64,000 bases of DNA from Deltaproteobacteria bacterium (lineage in GTDB: Bacteria > Desulfobacterota > Binatia > UTPRO1), in the NCBI GenBank assembly GCA_020848745.1, contig JADLHM010000021.1, forward strand, positions 32,110-96,109. The letters are read 5' to 3'. This document shows, one piece after another, positions 1 to 9,833 of this stretch (the stretch's first letter is position 1; each line of letters starts with the position of its first letter). Under the pieces are notes generated by a model. The model saw nothing but the letters and a program-made list of their open reading frames with translations. It searched no databases and was not told the origin of the DNA. Made by a program: the position numbers and the translations under genes.

Positions 1-265
1 GTGCCGCCAGGACCTCGGCGCGTGCGGCTTCCGGCACGAGCGGGCGCTCGGAGCCCTTGCTCAGGCGCCGCACCGACGCGTCCGAGTTGACGCCGACCAC
101 GAGCAGGTCGCCGGCCTCCCGGGCCGCGGCGAGGTAGCGGACGTGACCGACGTGCATGAGATCGAAACACCCGTTGGTGAAGACGACCCGCTTCCCGACA
201 CGCCGCGCCTCCTCCGCGCGGCCCGCGATCGTGGCGCGATCGACGACCTTCTCGCGATAACGCAT
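1..265 (-). CDS. rfaE2: D-glycero-beta-D-manno-heptose 1-phosphate adenylyltransferase (partial)
   Basis: This is the N-terminal 88 codons of a cytidylyltransferase-fold enzyme; the rest lies outside the window. The start is ATG at 265, reading MRYREKVVD. The nucleotide-binding motif is seen as [16 protein letters not shown], followed by [17 protein letters not shown] and a KGSERPLVP segment, all typical of the RfaE/HldE adenylyltransferase domain, which makes ADP-heptose for LPS core. A stand-alone domain without the kinase in front is the RfaE2 arrangement; the kinase partner would lie elsewhere. It is divergent from mutL across a long leader region. Confidence 0.88.
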   Translation of the reverse strand, partial: MRYREKVVDRATIAGRAEEARRVGKRVVFTNGCFDLMHVGHVRYLAAAREAGDLLVVGVNSDASVRRLSKGSERPLVPEAARAEVLAA

Positions 266-578
266 GGCGGCACGTCTACCAACGACGCGCCGCCGCCGCC
301 AGCAATCGAGGCCCGTTGCCATAGCGACGTCCATGCATGTCGTGCGCGATTGCTGCGCGCGCGGCGCATCGCGCAGGGTTGCCACGTGGGTCGCCCGGCG
401 AAGCGCGGCGAACACCAGGCTTCACGTGCGCCGCGCTGGCATGGTTCTCGCTTTTTCGAACGACGCGAACGCTGACGGCCCACGCGATTGGGCGTCATGA
501 CTCCACTCATGACGCGTGCTCGAGTCCCACACTCCGGCCGATCGCCCTCTCCCCCCCGTTGGCGAGCGTGCTGTGAAA

Positions 579-629
579 CGGCGGGAGGGTGCTCCAGCGG
601 GGCCTGACCCACCCCGTACCCTCCCGCCG
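579..629. repeat. Long inverted repeat in the mutL leader region
   Basis: The arms CGGCGGGAGGGT (579-590) and ACCCTCCCGCCG (618-629) are perfect 12-base complements. Inside them a second stem forms between 597-602 and 612-617 (one G-T pair) with a nine-base loop. It could be a terminator-like or regulatory hairpin in the mutL leader, or an uncharacterised repeat. No T-run follows on either strand. Confidence 0.6.
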
Positions 630-825
630 CCCCTCCCCACGGAGGGAGGCTCCCGGCCCACGACCCGCGAAAGCCTGGCCCTCCCGGAAAATGTGGCGGG
701 ACCTGGCGCGGTGTGTTAGGGCCGGTCGGTCATGCCGGGCGGCTTCAGGCGCAAGCGTGGGCGCGAGGAAGAGCGCGGCGACGGCAACGGGCCGCGGCGC
801 GCGCCGATCGGCGACGCGGGCCTCC

Positions 826-840
826 GGGAGCATCGCTCCC
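826..840 (+). promoter_or_regulatory. Shine-Dalgarno hairpin before mutL start
   Basis: GGGAG at 826-830 sits ten bases before the GTG start of mutL. It also pairs within GGGAGC (826-831) and GCTCCC (835-840) around a three-base loop, so the ribosome site could be hidden in a hairpin abutting the start codon. Confidence 0.45.
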
Positions 841-2661
841 GTGCGTGACCTCGACCTCGCGGCGATCCCCGTGCCGCCCGGACGCATCCACGTCCTGCCG
901 GAGATCCTCGCGAACCAGATCGCCGCCGGCGAGGTCGTCGAGCGGCCGGCCTCGGTCGTGAAGGAACTCGTCGAGAACGCGCTTGACGCCGGCGCGCAGC
1001 GCATCGTGGTCGAGCTCGAAGAGGGCGGCACGCGCCTCGTCCGCGTGAGCGACGACGGACGCGGCATGGCGGCCGAGGACGCCCCGCTCGCGTTCCTCCG
1101 CCACGCGACCAGCAAGATCCGTCAGCAGGACGACCTCTGGCGCATCGGCACGCTCGGCTTCCGCGGCGAGGCGCTGCCGAGCATCGCGGCGGTCGCGGCG
1201 GTCGAGCTCACGACCCGGACCGCGGACACGCCGACCGGCGTCACCGTCCGCGCCGAAGGCGGCCGCGTGGTCGACGTCCGCGAGGCCGGCACCCCGATCG
1301 GCACGATCGTGACCGTGCGCGACCTCTTCGCGCCCGTTCCGGCGCGGCGGAAGTTCCTGAAAAGCCTGCAGACCGAGCTCGGGCACATCGTCGATGTGCT
1401 CACCCGTGCGAGCCTCGGCGTGCCGCACGTGCACGTGCGGCTGGTCCACCAGGGACGCGAGATCGCGGCGCACCCGCCGGTCGCGACGCTCGCCGAGCGG
1501 GCGCGCCAGATCTTCGGCGCCGACCGCGTCCGCGGCGGGCGCGCCTTCGTGGACGAGCGTCTCGGCCTCGCGATCGAGGGATTCGCCTTCTCGCCGCACC
1601 TCTCGTTCGCGACGGCGCGCTACGTGTACCAGTATGTGAACGGCCGCCCGATCCGCGACCGCGCCTTGCAGCACGCGGTCGCGGAAGGGTACGCGAGCCT
1701 CGTACCCCGCGGGCGCTGGCCCGGCGCCGTCGTGAAGCTCGCGATGCCGCCGGCCGACGTCGACGTGAACGTCCATCCCGCGAAGCACGAGGTGCGCTTC
1801 CGCCTCGCGCACGTCGTGCACGACACCGTGCTCGGCGCGGTCCGACGCGCGCTCGCCGGCGCGACGGGACGCAGTGAGGCGGGAGAGACGACCGGGGTCG
1901 CCGCGGCGCTGCGCACCTACGCGCTGCGCCCCGCCTCCGCGCCGCCCTTCTTCCCGACCGGCACGCGGTCCGGCGCCTCGCCGAGCGCGCCGACGGACGC
2001 CCCCAACGTCGCGGAGACGGCCGCCGCCGCGGCCCCGTTCGCGCCGCCGGAAGCGCTCGCCGCGCGCGCCGCGCCGCGCGGCGGCTTCGCGGCGCTCCGC
2101 TTCGTCGGCCAGGTCTTCCGCGGCTACCTCGTCTGCGAGGCGGCGGATCGCGTCGTGCTGATCGACCAGCACGCGGCGCACGAGCGGGTGGCCTTCGAGC
2201 GGCTCCGGGCCCAGCACGCGGCGGGTGCCATCGAGCGCCAGGCGCTCCTCTTGCCGCTCCCCGTCGACCTCGACCCCGGGCAGCGCGAGGCGCTCACCGC
2301 GTACGGCGCGGACCTCACCGCGCTCGGGTTCGAGATCGAGCCCTTCGGAGAAGGCACGTTCCTCGTCCGCGCGGTCCCGGCGCTCCTCGGCGACGACGAT
2401 CCGCGCCTCCTGCTCGAGGACCTCGCCGACGGGCTCGCGGAGGTCGGGTCCCATTGCTCCGCCGCCGAGGCCTTCGAGACCGTGCTCGGCCGCATCGCCT
2501 GCCACAGCGTGATCCGCGTCGGCCGCGCGCTCGCCGCACCGGAGGCCGCGCAGCTCCTCGCCGATCTCGACGCGCTCGCCTACGGCAGCAACTGCCCGCA
2601 CGGCCGCCCCGTTTCGGTCGAGTTCACGCGGGGACAGATCGAGAGGATGTTCGGCCGATGA
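841..2661 (+). CDS. mutL: DNA mismatch repair protein MutL
   Basis: A 606-residue MutL from GTG 841; the open frame runs further upstream but the extra part is basic low-complexity sequence, and homology begins near IHVLPEILANQIAAGEVVERPA. The GHKL ATPase domain shows KELVENALDAGA, DDGRGM and GFRGEALPS. After a Pro/Ala-rich linker (roughly residues 335-405) the dimerisation domain carries DQHAAHERVAFE and NCPHGRPVS, matching the metal-dependent endonuclease motifs of MutL proteins in bacteria lacking MutH. It works with MutS, encoded 20 kb downstream. The stop overlaps the miaA ATG (ATGA). Confidence 0.95.
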   Translation: MRDLDLAAIPVPPGRIHVLPEILANQIAAGEVVERPASVVKELVENALDAGAQRIVVELEEGGTRLVRVSDDGRGMAAEDAPLAFLRHATSKIRQQDDLWRIGTLGFRGEALPSIAAVAAVELTTRTADTPTGVTVRAEGGRVVDVREAGTPIGTIVTVRDLFAPVPARRKFLKSLQTELGHIVDVLTRASLGVPHVHVRLVHQGREIAAHPPVATLAERARQIFGADRVRGGRAFVDERLGLAIEGFAFSPHLSFATARYVYQYVNGRPIRDRALQHAVAEGYASLVPRGRWPGAVVKLAMPPADVDVNVHPAKHEVRFRLAHVVHDTVLGAVRRALAGATGRSEAGETTGVAAALRTYALRPASAPPFFPTGTRSGASPSAPTDAPNVAETAAAAAPFAPPEALAARAAPRGGFAALRFVGQVFRGYLVCEAADRVVLIDQHAAHERVAFERLRAQHAAGAIERQALLLPLPVDLDPGQREALTAYGADLTALGFEIEPFGEGTFLVRAVPALLGDDDPRLLLEDLADGLAEVGSHCSAAEAFETVLGRIACHSVIRVGRALAAPEAAQLLADLDALAYGSNCPHGRPVSVEFTRGQIERMFGR

Positions 2662-3586
2662 CCGTCCTCGCCCCGCCGAGTGGGCGACCCCGGGTCGTGG
2701 CGGTGGTCGGACCGACCGCGGTCGGCAAGAGCGCCGTCGCGATGACCATCGCCGAGCGCCTCGGCGCCGAGATCGTGAGCGCCGACTCGCGCCAGATCTA
2801 TCGCGGCCTCGACGTCGGCACGGCGAAGCCGAGCCCGAGCGAGCGCCGCCGCGTGCCGCATCATCTTCTCGACGTCGCCGATCCGGACGACCGCTTCGAC
2901 GCGGCCCGCTTCCGGACGCTCGCCCTCGACGCGATCGCCGGCGCGGCGGCGCGCGGCAGGCCGGTGATCGTCTGCGGCGGGACGGGACTCTACCTCCGCG
3001 CGCTCCGCCACGGCCTCTTCGACGGACCCGGGGCGGTGCCCGAGCTTCGCGCGGCGCTCTACGAGCGCGAGCGCCTGCACGGCCCCGGCACCCTGCACGC
3101 CGACCTCGCGGCCGTCGACCCGGCGACCGCGGCCCGTCTGCATCCGCGCGACGCCGTCCGCCTGGTGCGCGCGCTCGAGGTCCTCCGCGTCACCGGACGT
3201 CCGATCAGCGCCTGGCAGAACGCGCACGCGTTCGGCGATGCGAGCGTCGACATGCTGGTGCTCGGCTGCACCCGCCCGCGCGAGGAGCTGCACGATCGCA
3301 TCGTCGCGCGCTGCCGCGCGATGCTGGACGCCGGCCTCCTCGCCGAGATCCGCGAGCTCTGGACTCGCGGGTACGGTCCGGAACTCGCGCCGCTCGACAG
3401 CGTCGGCTATCGCGAGATGGGCGCGTACCTGCGCGGCGAGCTCGATTACGAGACCGCCTTCGACGCCTTCGCCCGTGCGACGCGTCGCCTCGCCAAGCGC
3501 CAGCTCACCTGGTGGCGCTCCGACGCGACGATCACGTGGTTCCACCCCGACCGCGACGCCGACGTCCTGCCGACGCGCGCCGCCGC

Positions 3587-4630
<1,044 letters not shown>

Positions 4631-4659
4631 CTCTCCCGGCTTTGAAGGACGCGACCGAC

Positions 4660-5769
4660 GTGGCACGGACCAGCGCGCGAGATCCCTTGGTCGATCGTGA
4701 GCGCGCCAAGATCGACCGGATCGACGAGCGCATCCTCGGTCTCCTGAACGAGCGCGCCCGCCTCGCGCAGCGCATCGGCGAACGCAAGGCGCGGCGGCGG
4801 AGCGCGAACGCCAGCGGCGCGGACGGTTTCTGGGTCCCGAGCCGCGAGCAGCGTATCCATCGCCGCCTGCGGGGTCTCAACCGGGGCCCGCTCTCCGACG
4901 AGCACGTCCGCGCCATCTTCCGCGAGATCATCTCCGCCTCGCGCGCCCTCGAAGCGCGCCCGACGGTCGCCTACCTCGGACCCGAAGGGACGTTCACGAA
5001 CCAGGCCGCCCGCGAAGTGTTCGGATCCGGAGCGATCCTCACGCCGGCCGAGTCGATCGCCGAGGCCTTCACCGAGGTCGAGCACCGGCGCGCCGATTTC
5101 GGGGTCGTGCCGGTCGAGAACTCGACCGAGGGCGCGGTGACGTCGACGCTCGATCTCCTGGTCCAGTCGCCGCTCCGGATCACCGGCGAGGTGCGCCTCG
5201 ACGTGGAGCAGTGCCTCCTCGGCACGGCACCCGAGTGGTCGGCGATCCTGCGCGTGCTCTCGCATCCGCAAGGGCTCGCCCAGTGCCGGCGCTGGCTCGC
5301 GACCAACCTGCCGCAGGCGAGCCTCGAGTCGGTCGCGAGCACGAGCCGCGCCGCCGAGCTCGCGGTCGGCGATCCGACGACCGCCGCCGTCGCGAGCCGC
5401 CTCGCCGCCGAGCGCACGGGCCTGCGCATCCTCGCCGCCGACATCCAGGACGAGCGCGGCAACGCCACGCGCTTCTTCGTCCTCGGCCACCGCGACGCCG
5501 AGACGCCGTCGGGCGACGACAAGACGTCGGTGGTCTGCACGGTGAAGGACGAGGTCGGCGTGCTAGCGAAGCTCCTGCAGCCGCTCGCCGCGAGCGGCGT
5601 CAGCCTGCACAAGATCGAGTCGCGTCCGCTGCGCGGCCGCCCGTGGGAGTACGTGTTCTTCCTCGACTTGCGCGGGCACCGCTCCGACGCCCGCCTGAGG
5701 CGCGCACTCGCGCGCATGCAGCCGCTCACCACGTCACTCAAGATCCTCGGATCGTATCCGGCCGCCTGA
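4660..5769 (+). CDS. pheA: Bifunctional chorismate mutase / prephenate dehydratase
   Basis: The enzyme converts chorismate to prephenate and then phenylpyruvate for phenylalanine. An N-terminal AroQ-type mutase helix (IDRIDERILGLLNERARLAQRIGERK) is followed by the dehydratase domain with YLGPEGTFTNQAA, VPVENSTEGAV and the catalytic TRF motif in NATRFFVLG, then an ACT domain with the ESRP motif (KIESRPLRG) for Phe feedback. The start GTG 4660 is favoured; TTG 4642 is an alternative. It heads an aromatic block with hisC, tyrA and aroA. Confidence 0.95.
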   Translation: MARTSARDPLVDRERAKIDRIDERILGLLNERARLAQRIGERKARRRSANASGADGFWVPSREQRIHRRLRGLNRGPLSDEHVRAIFREIISASRALEARPTVAYLGPEGTFTNQAAREVFGSGAILTPAESIAEAFTEVEHRRADFGVVPVENSTEGAVTSTLDLLVQSPLRITGEVRLDVEQCLLGTAPEWSAILRVLSHPQGLAQCRRWLATNLPQASLESVASTSRAAELAVGDPTTAAVASRLAAERTGLRILAADIQDERGNATRFFVLGHRDAETPSGDDKTSVVCTVKDEVGVLAKLLQPLAASGVSLHKIESRPLRGRPWEYVFFLDLRGHRSDARLRRALARMQPLTTSLKILGSYPAA

Positions 5770-5781
5770 TACCCGGACTCC

Positions 5782-6906
5782 ATGAGCACACGCGAAACCA
5801 CCATCGACGTGAGGGACCTCGCCCCGGAATGGATCCAGCGGCTCGCGCCGTACCCGCCGGGCATGCCGCTCGAGGAGCTCGAGCGCGAGTACGGCATCAC
5901 GGGGTCGATCAAGCTCGCGTCGAACGAGAATCCGTACGGGCCATCGCCGCGCGCACTCGCCGCGATCGCCGAGGCGTTGCCGACGCTGCACCGCTATCCC
6001 GACGGCAGCGGGTTCTACCTCCGGCAGGCGCTCGCCAAACGGATCGGCGTCCCGGCCGACGGCATCATCCTCGGCAACGGCTCGAACGACATCATCGAGC
6101 TCGCGGTGCGCGCGTTCCTGCGTCCGGGCGACGAGGCCGTCATGGCCGACCAGGCCTTCGTCATCTACCAGATGGTCGTGCAGGCGGCCGGGGCCATTCC
6201 CCGCCGCGTCCCGCTCCGGCGCTTCACCCACGACCTCGAAGCGATCAAGGCGGCCATCGGACCGGCGACCCGGCTCGTGTTCCTCGCCAATCCGAACAAC
6301 CCGACCGGCACCATCTACGGGCGCGACGCCTGGGAGGACTTCCTCGCCGACGTGCCGCCGCACGTGCTCGTCGTCGCCGACGACGCGTACGCGGACTACG
6401 TCGAAGATCCCGACTATCCCGACTCGCTCGCCTATCAACGACGCGATCGCCTGCTGCTGACGCTGCGGACGTTCTCCAAGATCTATGGCCTCGCCGGCGT
6501 GCGCGTCGGCTACGGCGTCGGCCCTCTCGAGGTGATCGAGGTGCTGAACCGGATCCGCCAGCCCTTCAACGTGAACGCGCTCGCGCAGGTGGCGGCGCTC
6601 GCGGCGCTCGGCGACGTCGAGCACGTCGAGCGGACGCGCCGGAACAACCTCGAAGGGCTCGCCTACCTGCGCGGCGCGTGCGAGCGGCTCGGCCGCCCCT
6701 ACGTCCCGAGCTGGGCGAACTTCCTCTTGATCGACGTCGGGGAGGGCGCGCGCGTCTACGAAGCGCTCCTCCGCCGCGGCGTCATCGTGCGGCCGATGGA
6801 CGTCTACGGCTTCCCGCGCCACCTGCGCGTGAGCGTCGGCACCCCGGCCGAGAACGAGCGCTTCGCCGCATCGCTCGCCGCCGTCCTCGGGATGGCGTCG
6901 TCGTGA
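5782..6906 (+). CDS. hisC: Histidinol-phosphate/aromatic aminotransferase, HisC-like
   Basis: A 374-residue fold-type I PLP enzyme. It shows the substrate segment SNENPYGPSPRA, LGNGSNDIIEL, NPNNPTG, DDAYADY and the PLP lysine region TFSKIYGLAGVRVGYG. By sequence it belongs to the HisC family, which makes histidinol phosphate. It sits between pheA and tyrA and overlaps tyrA, so it may act mainly on phenylpyruvate and hydroxyphenylpyruvate (or on prephenate) rather than in histidine synthesis. That role is inferred from context, not visible in the sequence. Confidence 0.9.
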   Translation: MSTRETTIDVRDLAPEWIQRLAPYPPGMPLEELEREYGITGSIKLASNENPYGPSPRALAAIAEALPTLHRYPDGSGFYLRQALAKRIGVPADGIILGNGSNDIIELAVRAFLRPGDEAVMADQAFVIYQMVVQAAGAIPRRVPLRRFTHDLEAIKAAIGPATRLVFLANPNNPTGTIYGRDAWEDFLADVPPHVLVVADDAYADYVEDPDYPDSLAYQRRDRLLLTLRTFSKIYGLAGVRVGYGVGPLEVIEVLNRIRQPFNVNALAQVAALAALGDVEHVERTRRNNLEGLAYLRGACERLGRPYVPSWANFLLIDVGEGARVYEALLRRGVIVRPMDVYGFPRHLRVSVGTPAENERFAASLAAVLGMASS

Positions 6907-7793
6907 AGCCGGTGGCCGACCGGCTGCTGATCGCCGGGGTCGGCTTGATCGGCGCCTCCCTCGGCCTCGCGCTCCGCGAGCGGAGGGCGGTCGGCGAGAT
7001 CGTCGGGTTCGGGCGTTCCGCGGAGAACCTGCGCGTGGCGCGGCGGCGCGGCGCGATCGACCGCGCCGAACGCGACCCGGCCCGCGCCACACGCGACGTC
7101 GACCTCGTCGTCGTCGCCACGCCGGTCGGGACGATCGCGCCGCTGGTCGCAACGCTCGCCCGCACGCTTGCGCCGGCGGCCGTCGTCACCGACGCGGGCA
7201 GCGTGAAGGGCCCCGTGGTGACGGCCGTCGAGCGCGCTCTCGGCCCGACGGCCGCGCGCTTCTGCGGCAGCCATCCCATCGCGGGCACCGAGCGCGCCGG
7301 CGCCGCCGCGGCCCTCCGCGACCTGCTGCGGGACCGGCGTTGCGTCCTCACGCCGACGGCGCGCACGTCGGCGACGGCGCGACGCCGCGTGCGCGCGCTC
7401 TGGGCGGCCGCCGGCATGCGGGTCGAGGCGATGCCGGCCGCGCGGCACGACGCCCTCTACGCGCTGCTGAGCCACCTGCCGCACACGGTCGCGACCGCGC
7501 TCGTCAACGCCGCCGCCCGCGACGGCGGTCGGGCGCTCCCCTACGCCGGGAGCGGTTTCCGCGACGTGACCCGCATCGCGGACAGCCCGACCGTCGTCTG
7601 GCGCGACATCCTCCTGGCCAATCGGAGGCCGGTCCTCGCGGCGCTCGCGAGCTTCGGCGCGGCGTGCGAGCGGCTGCGGCGCGCGATCGCCGCCGGCGAC
7701 GGCGCCGCCCTCGAGCGCGAGCTCGGGCGGGCACGGCGCGCCCGGCGGCGCCTCGAGGCGCCGCGGCGCGCCGCCCGGAGGCGGGCGCGATGA
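6903..7793 (+). CDS. tyrA: Prephenate dehydrogenase
   Basis: This NAD(P)-dependent enzyme oxidises prephenate (or arogenate) toward tyrosine. The Rossmann motif GVGLIGASLG lies near the N terminus, followed by DLVVVATPVGTIAPLV, DAGSVKGPVV and the substrate/catalytic segment SHPIAGTERAGA; the C-terminal helical dimer domain has LSHLPHTVATAL. The start GTG 6903 overlaps the hisC stop. At 296 residues it is a stand-alone TyrA with no mutase or ACT domain and an Arg-rich tail. Confidence 0.92.
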   Translation: MKPVADRLLIAGVGLIGASLGLALRERRAVGEIVGFGRSAENLRVARRRGAIDRAERDPARATRDVDLVVVATPVGTIAPLVATLARTLAPAAVVTDAGSVKGPVVTAVERALGPTAARFCGSHPIAGTERAGAAAALRDLLRDRRCVLTPTARTSATARRRVRALWAAAGMRVEAMPAARHDALYALLSHLPHTVATALVNAAARDGGRALPYAGSGFRDVTRIADSPTVVWRDILLANRRPVLAALASFGAACERLRRAIAAGDGAALERELGRARRARRRLEAPRRAARRRAR

Positions 7794-9079
7794 AGCGGCG
7801 CACCGTCACCCCCGCGGGACGCGGCCTGCGGGGACGGCTCACCGTGCCGAGCGACAAGTCGATCGCGCATCGCGCGCTCCTCTTCGGCGCCATCGCCGAG
7901 GGCGCGACCACGGTGCGCGGCTTCCAGGGCGGGCGCGACAACCGCGCCACCATGGCGGCCTGCCGCGCGCTCGGGGTCGCCATCGACGAGCGCGCGCAGA
8001 CGCTCACCATCGCCGGCCGCGGTTGCGACGGCCTGCGCGCGCCGACCGCGGACATCGACTGCGAGAACTCCGGCACGACGATGCGGCTCCTCACGGGGCT
8101 TCTCGCGGGCCGTCCCTTCCCGAGCCGGCTCGTCGGCGACGCGTCGTTGCTGCGGCGGCCGATGCGGCGCGTGATCGAGCCGCTCGCCCGCATGGGCGCG
8201 TCGATCACGAGCGAGCCCGGGGATGGCCGCGCGCCGCTCCGCATCGACGGCCGACCGCTCGTCGGCGCGACGCACGCGCTCGCGGTCGCGAGCGCGCAGG
8301 TGAAGTCGGCGATCCTGCTCGCCGGCCTGCAGGCGCGGGGCACCACGCGCGTCAGCGAGCCGGCGCGCTCGCGCGATCACACCGAGCGCCTTCTGCGCGA
8401 CTTCGGCGTCGCGCTCCGCGGCGACGAGCTCTGGGTCGAGCTCGACGGGCCGCAGCGGCTTCGCGGCACGGCCATCACCTTGCCCGGCGATTTCTCGTCC
8501 GCGGCGTTCCTCCTGGTCGCCGCCGCGCTCATCCCCGGATCCGAGCTGCACCTGACCGGCGTCGGCATCAATCCGACCCGCACCGGGCTGCTCGACGTCC
8601 TCGCGGCGATGGGCGCGGCGATCGAGGTCGTCCCGGAGGCGGGCGGGGCGGAGCCGGTCGGTACGCTCGTCGTCCGCCACCGACCGCTGCACGCGACCCG
8701 CATCGCCGGCGATGTGGTCGTCCGCAGCATCGACGAGTTCCCGGTCCTCTGCATCGCCGCGGCATGCGCCGAGGGCACGACCGAGATCCGCGACGCCGCC
8801 GAGCTGCGCGTCAAGGAAAGCGACCGCGTCGCGGTGATGGCCGGGATGCTGCGCGACCTCGGCGTCGTCGTCGAGGAGCTGCCCGACGGGCTCGTCATCA
8901 CGGGCGCGCCGCGCCTCGGCGGCGCCCGCGTCGATCCCCGCGGCGATCACCGCATCGCCATGGCGGGCGCGGTGGCCGGCCTGGTCGGCGCCGCGCCCGT
9001 CGTGATCGACGACCCCGACTGCGCCGAGGTCTCCTTTCCCGGCTTCTACGCCACCCTCGCGCACGCGGCGGGCGCATGA
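7790..9079 (+). CDS. aroA: 3-phosphoshikimate 1-carboxyvinyltransferase (EPSP synthase)
   Basis: AroA joins phosphoenolpyruvate to shikimate 3-phosphate. The 429-residue protein has the substrate-binding N terminus VPSDKSIAHRALLFGA, the NSGTTMRLLTGLLAG motif, RRPMRRVIEPLARMGA and the C-terminal GDHRIAMAGAV. ATG 7790 overlaps the tyrA stop (ATGA), and its own stop overlaps cmk the same way, so pheA to cmk look like one coupled operon. Confidence 0.96.
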   Translation: MKRRTVTPAGRGLRGRLTVPSDKSIAHRALLFGAIAEGATTVRGFQGGRDNRATMAACRALGVAIDERAQTLTIAGRGCDGLRAPTADIDCENSGTTMRLLTGLLAGRPFPSRLVGDASLLRRPMRRVIEPLARMGASITSEPGDGRAPLRIDGRPLVGATHALAVASAQVKSAILLAGLQARGTTRVSEPARSRDHTERLLRDFGVALRGDELWVELDGPQRLRGTAITLPGDFSSAAFLLVAAALIPGSELHLTGVGINPTRTGLLDVLAAMGAAIEVVPEAGGAEPVGTLVVRHRPLHATRIAGDVVVRSIDEFPVLCIAAACAEGTTEIRDAAELRVKESDRVAVMAGMLRDLGVVVEELPDGLVITGAPRLGGARVDPRGDHRIAMAGAVAGLVGAAPVVIDDPDCAEVSFPGFYATLAHAAGA

Positions 9080-9756
9080 GCGCCGGTCCGCGACGATTGA
9101 TCGTCGCCATCGATGGTCCCGCGGGCGCCGGCAAGAGCACGCTGGCGCGCGGCCTAGCGCGCGCCCTCGGATACACCTACGTGGACAGCGGCGCGATGTA
9201 TCGCGTCGTCGGCCTCGCAGCGCGGACCCGCGGCATCGAGCCCGGCGACGCGGCCGCGCTCGCGGCGCTCATCGACCGCCTCGACTTCGCGCTCCGGCCG
9301 GAGCCCGGGGGGCAACGCGTGCTCCTCGAAGGCCGCGACGTCACCGACGAGCTCCGGACCCCGGCCGCGGGCGAATGGGCGTCGCAGGTGGCGGCCCTGC
9401 CGGAGGTCCGCAGCCGCCTCGTCGAGCGCCAGCGCCGACTCGGCGATGCGGGGGGCGTCGTCATGGACGGCCGCGACATCGGGACCGTCGTGTTCCCCAA
9501 TGCAGACTGCAAGTTCTTTGTCACGGCGAGCGCCGCCGAGCGGGCGCGGCGCCGCGCCCGCGAGATCGGTGCCCCCGCGGCCGATCTCACGGGAATCCAG
9601 CGCGACATCGAAGCCCGTGATCGGCGCGATGCCGAACGCGTCCACGCGCCGCTTCGCGCCGCCGCCGACGCCGAGACGATCGACACCACGGGGCTCACCG
9701 CCGAGGAGGCCCTCGGGCGGGTCCTCGGGCGGGTGACGGAACGCGCAAAGGCTTGA
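9076..9756 (+). CDS. cmk: Cytidylate kinase
   Basis: Cmk phosphorylates CMP and dCMP. The 226-residue protein shows the P-loop DGPAGAGKST, YVDSGAMYR, the CMP-binding NMP domain with LEGRDVTDELR, and GRDIGTVVFPNADCKFFVTA. The aroA-cmk-rpsA order is widespread in Proteobacteria. The start overlaps the aroA stop. Confidence 0.95.
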   Translation: MSAGPRRLIVAIDGPAGAGKSTLARGLARALGYTYVDSGAMYRVVGLAARTRGIEPGDAAALAALIDRLDFALRPEPGGQRVLLEGRDVTDELRTPAAGEWASQVAALPEVRSRLVERQRRLGDAGGVVMDGRDIGTVVFPNADCKFFVTASAAERARRRAREIGAPAADLTGIQRDIEARDRRDAERVHAPLRAAADAETIDTTGLTAEEALGRVLGRVTERAKA

Positions 9757-9833
9757 ACTTCCAAGAGCAGGGCGCTAAGGAGGGTGGCTCTCGCGCGCAA
9801 GCCGACCAAACAATCCCAGGGGGTGAGCAGTTG

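Larger units (their letters stand above)
266..840. other. Gene-free divergent region between rfaE2 and mutL
   Basis: No convincing gene is seen in these 575 bases; the open frames lack family-like sequence. The region holds a large inverted repeat (579-629), further pyrimidine/purine-rich CCCTCC/GGAGGG blocks near 630-660, and a small hairpin just before the mutL start. It presumably carries the promoters for both flanking genes, but I could not pick a convincing sigma-70 pair. Confidence 0.6.

Noticed and set aside
437..452. A sigma-54-like element TGGCATGGTTCTCGCT
   Set aside because: Spacing fits, but the -12 half is TCGC rather than TTGC and it lies about 390 bases from mutL with no clear target.
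589..840. N-terminal extension of MutL by 84 codons
   Set aside because: The extension is Arg/Ala-rich and unlike any MutL; GTG 841 has a ribosome site and matches the family N terminus.
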